A stretch of 64,000 nt of DNA from Microbulbifer elongatus (GTDB taxonomy: Bacteria; Pseudomonadota; Gammaproteobacteria; Pseudomonadales; Cellvibrionaceae), in contig NZ_CP088953.1 of assembly GCF_021165935.1 (NCBI RefSeq), forward strand, positions 2,341,501-2,405,500, read 5' to 3'. The position numbers were made by a program, and so were the translations under genes. Of this stretch, positions 34,109 through 42,975 are shown in pieces (position 1 is the first letter of the stretch; the number at the start of each line of letters is the position of its first letter). The notes under the pieces are model-generated. The model ran no database searches, was not told the origin of the DNA, and saw nothing but the letters and a program-made list of their open reading frames with translations.

Positions 34109-35315
34109 TCTGCTGCTGGCGGTGCGCGAAGTGCGCCGCAACATCCTGCGCTCTTTCCTTACCGTACTCGGTATCGTGATCGGTGTTTCAGCCGTCATCA
34201 CCATGGTGACTCTCGGCAATGGCGCTACTGAATCCGTGCGCGAACAGGTAGAAAAACTCGGCAGTAATTTGCTGATGGTTCGCCAGAGTCGATTCCGCCG
34301 CGGCCCTCCCGGTAGTGCAGGTTCTTCTGGTCCGCCACCGTTCAAGCTGGACGATGTTGATGCCATTCGCTCCTACATTCCCAATGTGGCCGCGGTGGCG
34401 CCGGAGCTGGAAGTGAGTACCACTGTAGTGGCCTATTCCAACAACTGGTCCACGGAAGTCGTTGGCAGCAATACGGAATACTTCACCGCCGCCAACTGGG
34501 AATTGGAGGCCGGGCGCTTTTTCAGTGAGGAAGAGGCGCAGATGGGGTCTACCGTGTGTGTAATCGGGTCTACCATTCGCGATGAATTATTCGGTGAGTC
34601 TGCTACACCTGTGGGCGATATTCTGCGGGTGAAGAATTTTTCCTGTGACATTATCGGCGTGCTGAAATCGAAAGGGCAAGCGCCCATGGGGGATCAGGAC
34701 GATAAGGTAATCATGCCCCTCGGTGCCGTACAGCGGCGCCTGGCGGGCAGTCGGCGCAATATCGACACCATTCTTGTATCCGTTGTCAGTGCGGAACAGA
34801 TTGATCAGGTGAGGGCGGAAGTTACCCAGTTGATGCGCGAACGCCGCCGGCTGTCAGAAAATGAAGAGGACGATTTCAATGTCCTGGATACCCGCCAGAT
34901 TGCCGACGCGCTCTCCGGTACTACTCAGGTGCTCACGGGGCTGCTGGCTGCGGTTGCCTCTGTGAGCCTGCTGGTGGGGGGGATCGGGATCATGAATATC
35001 ATGCTGGTGTCAGTGACCGAGCGCACCCGGGAAATCGGCATTCGCCTTGCCATTGGTGCGCTGGAGCGCGAAGTGCTTCTCCAGTTTTTGATTGAAGCGG
35101 TAGTGCTGGCTGCGTTGGGTGGATTGATGGGGATTATTCTTGCCACCCTCGCATCGGTCGGACTATCACTTTTGATGGGGCTTCCCTACCGGTTTGACGT
35201 GGCGATCAACCTGATTTCTTTTATTTTCTCTGCCGCAATCGGTGTGTTGTTCGGCTATATGCCCGCCCGTCGGGCGGCACGGCTGGATCCGATTGATGCT
35301 TTGAGACACGAGTGA
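34095..35315 (+). CDS. MacB-type ABC permease
   Basis: A protein of 406 aa from ATG 34095 (GGGGGAG upstream, 14-base overlap with the ATPase). The first helix (RRNILRSFLTVLGIVIGVSAVITMVTLGNG) is the FtsX/MacB signature, followed by a large periplasmic domain (residues 50-270) and three C-terminal helices (VASVSLLVGGIGIMNIMLVSVTERTREIGIRLAIGA, LAALGGLMGIILATLASVGLSLL, FIFSAAIGVLFGYMPARRAARLDPIDALR). With the adaptor and the channel upstream it would form a MacAB-TolC type exporter of peptides, lipids or antibiotics. Confidence 0.9.
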   Translation: MLWSSLLLAVREVRRNILRSFLTVLGIVIGVSAVITMVTLGNGATESVREQVEKLGSNLLMVRQSRFRRGPPGSAGSSGPPPFKLDDVDAIRSYIPNVAAVAPELEVSTTVVAYSNNWSTEVVGSNTEYFTAANWELEAGRFFSEEEAQMGSTVCVIGSTIRDELFGESATPVGDILRVKNFSCDIIGVLKSKGQAPMGDQDDKVIMPLGAVQRRLAGSRRNIDTILVSVVSAEQIDQVRAEVTQLMRERRRLSENEEDDFNVLDTRQIADALSGTTQVLTGLLAAVASVSLLVGGIGIMNIMLVSVTERTREIGIRLAIGALEREVLLQFLIEAVVLAALGGLMGIILATLASVGLSLLMGLPYRFDVAINLISFIFSAAIGVLFGYMPARRAARLDPIDALRHE

Positions 35316-35493
35316 GGAAATTGGTCATATAGGTCGGGTTGAAAACCGTCGGAGAAATGGAAACGGTCATAGAGAGCAGGTAGTCTTGGCAGCCGGTACC
35401 CGAGTGCCAATCGAATAAATATTTTTAATCGGCGGGATAAATCGCCGCTATTAACCTGCTGCCAAAGCTGATTTCCAATCTGGTGATTTCTCA

Positions 35494-36567
35494 ATGCCAA
35501 GCTCACCCTTGTCCGCTCATTTCTTCTCAACTTTCCGGGGCTTAACTGCTGGGGTTGCGATCTGCCTGACTCTCTCGGGTTGCAGTCGAGATGTGGAGAC
35601 GCCCGCTGACGGCGAGCGGGCACCGGCCGCTCAACCGGTAGTGACCGAGGTAGTGGAATGGCAGCCACGCAAAGTGCGCATTGAAGCGGTTGGAACCTCC
35701 AGAGCGCTGAAAAGTGTCACCGTACACCCGGAAGTCAGCGGTGAGGTTGTGGAGGTGACCTTTGCGGCTGGAGACAGGGTACAGGCGGGGCAGACCATTG
35801 TGCGCCTGGACGATCGCGACCAGCGTCTCGCGGTACAAATTGCCCGCGTGGAACTGGAAGATGCCAAGCGTCTGTACAGCCGCTATCAACGCACCCGTGG
35901 CTCGGGCACCGTGACCGAGAGTGTTATAGACGATGCAAAAAGTGCGGTGGAGCGCGCCCGTCTCAATCTCGACCGGGCAAAGGTGGCCCTGGACTATCGC
36001 AGTATCGAGGCTCCGTTTGACGGTTACCTGGGTATCAGCAATATCGACCCGGGATCTCGGGTGGACACAGCAACGGCCATTACCACCATCGACGACCGCA
36101 GCAAATTGCTGGTGACCTTTCAGGTGCCGGAGCTGTTTCTTGGGCAGATCGAACAGGGGCAGGAAATTGTGGTTGCCACCTGGTCCAGCGGCAGTGCGCC
36201 TCACACCGGCCAACTGGTGGAGATCGATAGCCGGGTCAATCCCGAGACCCGGACCTTTGCCGCCCGTGCCCTGGTGGAGAACGAGCGCGACCTGTTGCGC
36301 CCGGGGATGAGCTTCCGTGTTTCCCTGGATCTGGAAGCCGGACGCTATCCGCAGATACCGGAAGTGGCACTGCAATGGGGCAATGATGGTGCCTTCGTGT
36401 GGGGTGTGGACGGCGGAAAAGTCACGCGGATTCCCGCCACGATCGTGCAGCGGGTGCCCGGTGCCATTCTGGTGGAGTCGGACCTGCCCGAAGGCATTCA
36501 GGTAGTGACCGAAGGTACCCAGCGCATGCGCGAAGGGCTGCGCGTGACCAATATCGCGGGGCTTTAA
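35494..36567 (+). CDS. RND periplasmic adaptor lipoprotein
   Basis: A protein of 357 aa with a lipoprotein signal (TAGVAICLTLSGC, lipidated Cys at residue 29). The lipoyl half-motif VHPEVSGEVVEVTFAAGDRVQAGQTIVRLDDRDQ, hairpin, then YRSIEAPFDGYLGISNIDPGSRV and beta-barrel LRPGMSFRVSLDL give the MexA/AcrA-type fold. It sits 178 bases after the MacB-type permease and only four bases before the RND gene. It should link that pump to an outer-membrane channel, probably the one at 30474. Confidence 0.88.
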   Translation: MPSSPLSAHFFSTFRGLTAGVAICLTLSGCSRDVETPADGERAPAAQPVVTEVVEWQPRKVRIEAVGTSRALKSVTVHPEVSGEVVEVTFAAGDRVQAGQTIVRLDDRDQRLAVQIARVELEDAKRLYSRYQRTRGSGTVTESVIDDAKSAVERARLNLDRAKVALDYRSIEAPFDGYLGISNIDPGSRVDTATAITTIDDRSKLLVTFQVPELFLGQIEQGQEIVVATWSSGSAPHTGQLVEIDSRVNPETRTFAARALVENERDLLRPGMSFRVSLDLEAGRYPQIPEVALQWGNDGAFVWGVDGGKVTRIPATIVQRVPGAILVESDLPEGIQVVTEGTQRMREGLRVTNIAGL

Positions 36568-36571
36568 TACC

Positions 36572-39500
36572 ATGGGCGAACAGAATACGACCCCGCAGGA
36601 ATTAAACCGTCCGGCGAGCAACGTGAAAAACGATCTCGCTTCTCTGGCCATCCGACGCCCGGTACTGGTGCTGGTGCTGAACCTGCTGATTGCCATTGCT
36701 GGTATCGCCGCCTTCAGTGCCGTGGAAGTGCGCGAGTTACCGGATGTGGATGTGCCCATCGTTTCTGTGCGCGGCACCTTGCCCGGCGCCTCGCCGGAAA
36801 CCCTGGATTCCGAAGTCACCAGCATAGTGGAAGGCGCGGTGGCGCGGGTGTCCGGGATTCGGCAGATCGAATCTTCCAGTGAGGAAAACAGTTTCCGCAT
36901 TCATATTGAATTCAACTCCAATGTGGATCTGGATACGGCCGCCGCCGATGTGCGCGAAGCGGTCAGTCAGGCGGAGCGCAATCTGCCCAGCGATGTTGAA
37001 CAGCTGACCGTCGTCAAGGCCGCCGATCAGCCGGAGCCGGTGGTGCAACTGGCGGTCACCAGCGATACCCTGCGCGATGAAGCGCTGACCTACATCATCG
37101 AAAAAGACATCGTTCCGGAGCTGATATCCATCAACGGTGTGGCCGATGTGCCCATCTCCGGGCAGCGCCAGCGGGTATTGCGGGTAGTGCTGGACCCGTT
37201 GCGGCTGACAAGTTTTGGCCTCTCCGTCAGTGAGGTGGCGGCGGTGTTGCGCAATGCGCCGCTGGATGTGCCCTCCGGCAGTTTCAATTCCGTGGACCAG
37301 CAGTTACTGGTGCGCACCGATGCGTCTACAGTGACCGAGGAGCAGGTGCGTGAAACCACGGTCCGCGGGGATATCCGTATCGGTGATGTGGCCCACGTGT
37401 CCTTCGGCCCGGAGGATGTGCAGTCCCTGGTGTATCTGAATGATCGCCCGGTGATCGGGCTGGGGGTAGTGCGCCAGGCCCAGAGTAATACCATCGAAAT
37501 CAGTGATGCGGTGCACCGCAAAGTCGCGTCCCTGAATAAGCGCTTCGACAACCTTTCCATCACCGTTACCGAAGACCGCGCTGTGTTTATCAAGGGCTCG
37601 GTGAAGGAAGTGGTCACCAGCCTGTTTTACACTGTGCTGATCGTGATTGCCGCCATCTGGTTGTTTTTCGGCAATATCCGCACCACCCTGGTGCCCAGTA
37701 CCGCCATTCCCATCGCGCTGATCGGCACGCTGGCGGGTATCTGGATGATGGGTTTTTCCATCAATATCCTGACACTGCTGGCCATTGTGCTGGCCACCGG
37801 TCTGGTGGTAGATGACGCGATCGTGGTGCTGGAAAATATTCAGCGTCTGCGTGGAATGGGTATGGGCACGCGCGCAGCGGCGGTGCTTGGCACGCGCCAG
37901 GTCATTTTTGCGGTGCTGGCCACCACTGCGGTTCTGGTGAGCGTATTTATTCCCATCGCTTTATTGCCCAGTACCGCCGGGCGCATGTTCCGGGAATTCG
38001 GCATGGTACTGGCGACCGCCGTTGCACTGTCATCCATTGTCGCGCTGACGCTAGTGCCGATGCTCACCGCGCGGGTCACCCGTAACGAGCAGTCCCAGGG
38101 CGGCAATCCAATCTACCTGCGGATTGCGGCACTGGGAGAGCGCCTCGCCGGTATTTATCAGCGCAGTCTGCAGGCCTGCCTGCGCCGCGGATGGATCAGT
38201 TTTGCGGTGGCCATGTTGCTCGCGGTGGGCGCCGGTGGCCTGTACACGGTGATCGGCAAAGAGCTGTTGCCGCCGGAGGACCGCGGCATTCTCTACGTGA
38301 ATGCCACCGGCCCCGACGGGGTGGGGCAGAACTATATTGCCCGTCAGGCGGAACATATTGAGGATGTGGTGCGGCCGCTGGTGGAGCGCGGTGATATCAC
38401 CGACATCATGACCAAGATCGGCCAGTGGGATCCCAACCGTGCGCAGATTACTTTGCCACTGGCGGACTGGGATGATCGCACGGTTTCCCAACAGGATATC
38501 AAGCGGGAAATTCAGGGGCCGCTGGAGGCAATCCCCGGTGCCCGTATCCGCGTGGGCAGCCCCAACAGTCTGTCGATTCGCGGCGGGGGTGGCGGTATCG
38601 AAGTCGCGCTGCTGGGGAACGATTACGGACGCATCTATCAGGCCTCCAGGGAACTGGCCCGGGCCATGGAAGATCGGCTGCCGCACTTTGGTCGCCCGGA
38701 AATCAGCTACCGTCCCACGCAGCCGCAGCTCTCTATCGAAATTGATCGCCGCCGCGCGGCGGATCTCGGCGTACCTCTGGACAGCATTGCGACCACCCTG
38801 CGCACGGTGGTGGATGGACTGGACGTGGTGGATCTGAACGTGGGCGACCAGGCGGTGCCCATCATGCTGGAAACCTCCAATACCACGGTGTCGTCACCGG
38901 AGGATCTGGTGAACCTCTATGTGAAAAGTGAGCGGGGTGACCTGCTGCCGCTTTCGAGCATGGTGAAATTGCGGGAAGAAAGTGTCGCTGCCGAACTGGA
39001 TCGCCAGGGTCAGCGCCGCGCCATTGAAATTGATGCGGGGCTGGAGCCGGGTTATCCCCTGGCCAGCGCGGTGGCGGATATTCAAAACCTGGCGGACGAG
39101 ATTCTGCCGGAGGATATCGGCCTCGCGTTTCTCGGTGAAGCGGATTCCCTGGAAGAGAGTTCCCGGGAGGTGGCAATGACCTATGCCATCGCGGCGCTGG
39201 TGGTCTTTCTGGTGTTGTGCGCGCAGTTCGAAGGCGTGAGCAGTGCGGTGATTGTCATGGTCACCGTTCCTTTCGGGTTGGCCGCGGCTATTTACGCGCT
39301 GTTTTTTACCGGTACCACCATCAACATCTTTTCTCAGATCGGCCTCGTCATGCTGATCGGACTGATGGCCAAGAACGGGATTCTCCTGGTGGAGTTTGCG
39401 GATCAGTTGCGGGACAAAGGTCATAGTGTCTATGACGCTGTCACCGAAGCGGCCCGCGTGCGCCTGCGCCCTATCGCCATGACCATGCTGTCCACAGTGC

Positions 39501-39721
39501 TGGGTGGTTTGCCGCTGATTTTAAGCAGCGGCCCCGGTGCGGAAGCGCGCTCCGCCATTGGCTGGGTGATGTTTGGGGGGCTGGGGCTGGCGGCGCTGTT
39601 TACGCTCTACCTGACACCGGTGGTGTACCTTGGTCTCGGCCGTTTTCACAAGCCGCGCTCGGTGGAAAGCAGTTTGCTGGATACGGAATTGCAGCAGGCG
39701 GGTGAGGGAAGAGGTATCTAG
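36572..39721 (+). CDS. RND efflux pump inner-membrane subunit, second system
   Basis: A protein of 1049 aa, by chance the same length as the pump at 23261 but clearly distinct in sequence. It has IRRPVLVLVLNLLIAIAGIAAF at the start, the proton relay in VLATGLVVDDAIVVLENIQRLRG near residue 407, and GLMAKNGILLVEFADQLRDKGHSVYDAVTEAARVRLRPI near 927. The central periplasmic loop carries SPNSLSIRGGGGGIEVALLG. It belongs to the MexF/AcrB-like HAE1 subfamily. Last gene of the six-gene locus; a hairpin ends the unit. Confidence 0.92.
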   Translation: MGEQNTTPQELNRPASNVKNDLASLAIRRPVLVLVLNLLIAIAGIAAFSAVEVRELPDVDVPIVSVRGTLPGASPETLDSEVTSIVEGAVARVSGIRQIESSSEENSFRIHIEFNSNVDLDTAAADVREAVSQAERNLPSDVEQLTVVKAADQPEPVVQLAVTSDTLRDEALTYIIEKDIVPELISINGVADVPISGQRQRVLRVVLDPLRLTSFGLSVSEVAAVLRNAPLDVPSGSFNSVDQQLLVRTDASTVTEEQVRETTVRGDIRIGDVAHVSFGPEDVQSLVYLNDRPVIGLGVVRQAQSNTIEISDAVHRKVASLNKRFDNLSITVTEDRAVFIKGSVKEVVTSLFYTVLIVIAAIWLFFGNIRTTLVPSTAIPIALIGTLAGIWMMGFSINILTLLAIVLATGLVVDDAIVVLENIQRLRGMGMGTRAAAVLGTRQVIFAVLATTAVLVSVFIPIALLPSTAGRMFREFGMVLATAVALSSIVALTLVPMLTARVTRNEQSQGGNPIYLRIAALGERLAGIYQRSLQACLRRGWISFAVAMLLAVGAGGLYTVIGKELLPPEDRGILYVNATGPDGVGQNYIARQAEHIEDVVRPLVERGDITDIMTKIGQWDPNRAQITLPLADWDDRTVSQQDIKREIQGPLEAIPGARIRVGSPNSLSIRGGGGGIEVALLGNDYGRIYQASRELARAMEDRLPHFGRPEISYRPTQPQLSIEIDRRRAADLGVPLDSIATTLRTVVDGLDVVDLNVGDQAVPIMLETSNTTVSSPEDLVNLYVKSERGDLLPLSSMVKLREESVAAELDRQGQRRAIEIDAGLEPGYPLASAVADIQNLADEILPEDIGLAFLGEADSLEESSREVAMTYAIAALVVFLVLCAQFEGVSSAVIVMVTVPFGLAAAIYALFFTGTTINIFSQIGLVMLIGLMAKNGILLVEFADQLRDKGHSVYDAVTEAARVRLRPIAMTMLSTVLGGLPLILSSGPGAEARSAIGWVMFGGLGLAALFTLYLTPVVYLGLGRFHKPRSVESSLLDTELQQAGEGRGI

Positions 39722-39733
39722 ATCGGCCTGAAC

Positions 39734-39765
39734 CAGAGGGTTACGGAGCAAGCCGTAACCCTCTG
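39734..39765. terminator. Hairpin between convergent RND and cdhA genes
   Basis: A perfect 13-bp stem (39734-39746 with 39753-39765) and a six-base loop. It lacks a T run on either side, so termination efficiency is uncertain. Confidence 0.55.
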
Positions 39766-39771
39766 CGACGT

Positions 39772-40740
39772 TTAACCGTCGAGGCGCTTGCGATGCGCTG
39801 CCAGCACTTCACCGGCACCCATCTCGAACTCGCTCAATGCTTCCATAATCCGCACCAGGCAGTTATCCCGCAGGGTTTCCAGCTCGCGGATGCTGTGATC
39901 GCCGGCCTGTTCCTGCGTGCCTTCCACCATGCGGTCGATCAGCTGGTCGTTGAGTTCCGGCGCTTCCAGTTTGGTCCACGGCAACTTCAGGGCCGGGCCG
40001 AATTGTTCCAGCATGTGGCGCATACCGGTTTCGCCACCCGCCAGATGGTAGGTCAGGTTGGTGCCCATAAATGCCCAGCGCAGACCCGGGCCGTAGGTGA
40101 TGGCCTGATCCAGCTCACCGGTGGTGGCAACACCATCGTTTACCAGGTGCAGTATTTCTCGCCATACCGCTTCCAGCAGGCGGTCGGAAAGGTGTCCGTC
40201 GATTTCGTTGCGCACATGCAGCGGGTGCATGCCGATACCGCGGAAAAATTCCTGCGCGCGCGCAATGGTTTCCGCAGAAGTCTGTTCACCACCCACCACT
40301 TCCACCAGCGGCAGCAGGTAGACCGGGTTAAACGGGTGGCTCACCACGAAGCGCTCCGGTGCCACCATATTCTGTTGCAGTACACTGGGTTTAAAACCAG
40401 AAGTGGACGAACCGATCAGGGCATCCTGCGGTGCTGCGCGGCTGATTTCCGCCAGCAGATCCACCTTCATCGCCTCGCGCTCAGGGGCATTTTCCTGAAT
40501 AAAGTAAGCCCCTTCGCAGGCCTCTTTCAGTGAGGTGGCAAAGCGCAGGCGCTCGCGGCTGGCACCGGTGACCAGCCCGACTTTCTCCAGAGCCGGCCAG
40601 GCGGTGTCGACGCTCTCGCGCAGTTTGCGCTCTGCCTCTGCGCCCGGGTCCCAGGCTACCACGTCGTGACCCTGCGCCAGCAGGCGCGCGACCCATCCTG
40701 CACCGATAACACCGGTGCCGATAACTGTTGCGTGTGACAT
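39772..40740 (-). CDS. cdhA: L-carnitine dehydrogenase
   Basis: A protein of 322 aa of the 3-hydroxyacyl-CoA dehydrogenase superfamily. The NAD-binding loop VIGTGVIGAGWVARLLAQGHDV starts at residue 6; FIQENAPEREAMKVDLL near 80, SSTSGFKPSVLQ near 111 and SHPFNPVYLLPLVEVVGG near 134 (with the catalytic His) match carnitine dehydrogenases rather than fatty-acid enzymes. It oxidises L-carnitine to 3-dehydrocarnitine. The dehydrocarnitine-cleavage gene lies 23 bases upstream on the same strand and the regulator beyond it, the same gene set as the Pseudomonas carnitine operon. Confidence 0.9.
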   Translation of the reverse strand: MSHATVIGTGVIGAGWVARLLAQGHDVVAWDPGAEAERKLRESVDTAWPALEKVGLVTGASRERLRFATSLKEACEGAYFIQENAPEREAMKVDLLAEISRAAPQDALIGSSTSGFKPSVLQQNMVAPERFVVSHPFNPVYLLPLVEVVGGEQTSAETIARAQEFFRGIGMHPLHVRNEIDGHLSDRLLEAVWREILHLVNDGVATTGELDQAITYGPGLRWAFMGTNLTYHLAGGETGMRHMLEQFGPALKLPWTKLEAPELNDQLIDRMVEGTQEQAGDHSIRELETLRDNCLVRIMEALSEFEMGAGEVLAAHRKRLDG

Positions 40741-40763
40741 CTCGTCCCCTTAGTTCTGTTTTA

Positions 40764-41660
40764 TCAATAGTGTTTTTTCAGATTCAGTCGCTCGCGGGTT
40801 TCCGCCGGTGTGGCGACGCTGCTGCCCAGGAGTTCGATGATGTTGCGGATTTTTTCCACCAGCTGTGCGTTGGTGGCCAGTTCGCCGCGCTTCAGGTAAA
40901 GGTTGTCTTCCAGGCCCACGCGGATATTACCGCCCATCAACATGACCTGGGTGGCCATGGGGAACTGGTGGCGGCCGATGCCGAAGCCCGCCCACTGGGC
41001 GCCCTCTGGCAGATTGTCCACCATGGCTTTCAGGGTGCTGATGTCGGGCGGCGCGCCCCAGGGAATACCCATACACAGCTGGAACAGCGGCGGCGCGTCC
41101 AGCAACCCTTCCGCGAGCATCTGGTTGGCAAACCACAGGTTGCCGGTGTCGAAAATTTCCAGTTCCGGTTTTGCCCCCAGCTCCTGTACGCGCCTGGCGC
41201 CGAGGCGCAGCATTTCCGGGGAGGAGATATACACGAGGTTCTGGTCGCCGAAGTTGAGGGAGCCGCAATCCAGGGTGCAGATCTCCGGGCGCAGCTCCTC
41301 GATATGGGCGAGGCGCTCCATCCCGCCCACCAGATCCGTGCCGTCGGCGAAATCCATGGGATTGTCGTCCGGGCCCAGCAGCAGGTCGCCACCCATGCCC
41401 GCGGTGAGGTTGATTACCACATCGGTATCGGACTCGCGGATACGCTCTACCACTTCTTTATAGAGGGCTACGGAGCGGCTGGGGGCGCCGGTTTCCGGGT
41501 CGCGCACATGAATATGTGCCACTGCTGCACCGGCTTTGGCGGCGGCGATGGCGTCGTCGGCAATCTGTTTCGGGGTGACCGGTACATGCGGGCTCTTTTC
41601 GGTCGTGGCGCCGGCACCGGTAAGGGCACAGGTGATGATCACCTTGTTGTTGATCTGCAT
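40764..41660 (-). CDS. cdhC: Dehydrocarnitine-cleavage enzyme (BKACE/DUF849)
   Basis: A protein of 298 aa from the ATG at 41660, which has AGGAG upstream; the open frame to 41861 is not supported. It begins [25 protein letters not shown]; the zinc ligands are in [11 protein letters not shown] near residue 48, and [15 protein letters not shown] near 252 is the BKACE signature. These enzymes transfer the acetyl part of a beta-keto acid to or from CoA. In carnitine breakdown this yields betainyl-CoA and acetoacetate from dehydrocarnitine and acetyl-CoA. Cotranscribed with cdhA. Confidence 0.9.
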   Translation of the reverse strand: MQINNKVIITCALTGAGATTEKSPHVPVTPKQIADDAIAAAKAGAAVAHIHVRDPETGAPSRSVALYKEVVERIRESDTDVVINLTAGMGGDLLLGPDDNPMDFADGTDLVGGMERLAHIEELRPEICTLDCGSLNFGDQNLVYISSPEMLRLGARRVQELGAKPELEIFDTGNLWFANQMLAEGLLDAPPLFQLCMGIPWGAPPDISTLKAMVDNLPEGAQWAGFGIGRHQFPMATQVMLMGGNIRVGLEDNLYLKRGELATNAQLVEKIRNIIELLGSSVATPAETRERLNLKKHY

Positions 41661-41829
41661 TCGCTTTCGCTCCTGATCGAGAGGGGAGTTCGGCGGTAAT
41701 GCTATTGGGCAGGGGGAAAAACGCTCGCACAAACCCGCAGTCGAGTTTTGATATTGCGACAAGCGGCAAAAGATTCCGGCAGTGTGCAGGGAACGCCGGG
41801 CATTGCTCTTGATGTTTGGTTCACAGTCG

Positions 41830-42834
41830 TTATTCGCGGTCCTTGCTCGGGCTGATACCAAAATCCTTGCGGTAAGCGGAGCTGAAATAGGCGGCGGACT
41901 GGAAGCCGCAGGAAATGGCGATATCCAGTACCGTCATATCGGTCTGGCGCAGCAGCTGACGGGCCTTGTCCAGGCGCAGCTTGCGGTAATAGCGTTTGGG
42001 CGGGGTGCCTACGTCGTTTTTAAACAGTCGCTCCAGCTCGCGCACAGAGGTTTCACAGCGCTGGGCAATTTCGTGAATGGAAAGTGGCATGGTCAGGTTT
42101 TTTTCCATCAACTGCACGGCGCGGATCAGACGTTTATTGGTGGTGGAGAGGCGTCCGCGCAGACTCATGCGCTGGGCGTCTTCCGCACTTTGAATGTGGG
42201 TATAGGTAAACTGCTCGGCCACCGCCGTAGCCAGTTCCTGGCCGTGGGCGGCCCCGATAATATTCAGCATCATATCCAGGCTGCTGAGTCCACCCGCTGC
42301 GGACACCCGATTTTCCTCGATCATAAAGCGCTCGGGCACCACCTGAATGGTGGGGTAGTTTTCCTGAAAGCCACTGCTTGCTTCCCAGTGCACCACGGTA
42401 CGCTGCCCCTGCAGTAACCCCGCGCGGGCCAGAATATGCGCTCCGGTATCCACGCAACCGAGACTCGCGCCGTTGGCGGCCAGTCGGCGCAGCTCCGAAT
42501 ACAGAGTGTCGGAACAGCCGTCCAGCGGGTTGAACCCGGAAATCACCACCACCGTCTGGTACTCGTCGGGGCAATCCGCGATGGAATATTGGGTGTCAAA
42601 GGGAATGCCATTGGATGCCTTGACCGGCGAGCCGTCCTCGGAGAGGAAGGTAAATGTGAATAACTTCTTGTCCGCGAGCCGGTTTGCCACCCGCAGGGGC
42701 TCGGAACAGCAGGCGAGGGCAAAGAAGGAAAAATCGGGAATCAGCAGGAAACCGATATGCACCACATCGCTCTGTCCAAAGCGCGGTGGTTGAAACGTAT
42801 CCAGGGTATCGAACTCGGGAGAACTATCGGTCAT
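41830..42834 (-). CDS. cdhR: CdhR-like GATase1/AraC transcriptional regulator
   Basis: A protein of 334 aa from ATG 42834; a TTG at 42849 is an alternative. The N-terminal half is a class I glutamine amidotransferase-like (GlxA) domain: [41 protein letters not shown] and [17 protein letters not shown]. The C-terminal half is an AraC-type double helix-turn-helix ([48 protein letters not shown]). In Pseudomonas CdhR activates the carnitine genes when carnitine is present. It lies 170 bases upstream of cdhC and diverges from the TonB receptor, so it could control both sides. Confidence 0.88.
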   Translation of the reverse strand: MTDSSPEFDTLDTFQPPRFGQSDVVHIGFLLIPDFSFFALACCSEPLRVANRLADKKLFTFTFLSEDGSPVKASNGIPFDTQYSIADCPDEYQTVVVISGFNPLDGCSDTLYSELRRLAANGASLGCVDTGAHILARAGLLQGQRTVVHWEASSGFQENYPTIQVVPERFMIEENRVSAAGGLSSLDMMLNIIGAAHGQELATAVAEQFTYTHIQSAEDAQRMSLRGRLSTTNKRLIRAVQLMEKNLTMPLSIHEIAQRCETSVRELERLFKNDVGTPPKRYYRKLRLDKARQLLRQTDMTVLDIAISCGFQSAAYFSSAYRKDFGISPSKDRE

Positions 42835-42975
42835 GTCGGAATTGAACAAGATTTCATCGCATTTCCAAAAGTATATGTCAGGTCAGGCAGTAGGATAACG
42901 CCAGCTTTATTCGCAGGCCGGCAAAATCTTTCGTTTGCGTGGGCCTACTCCTGTCAATAACCCTCTGGAAGATGA

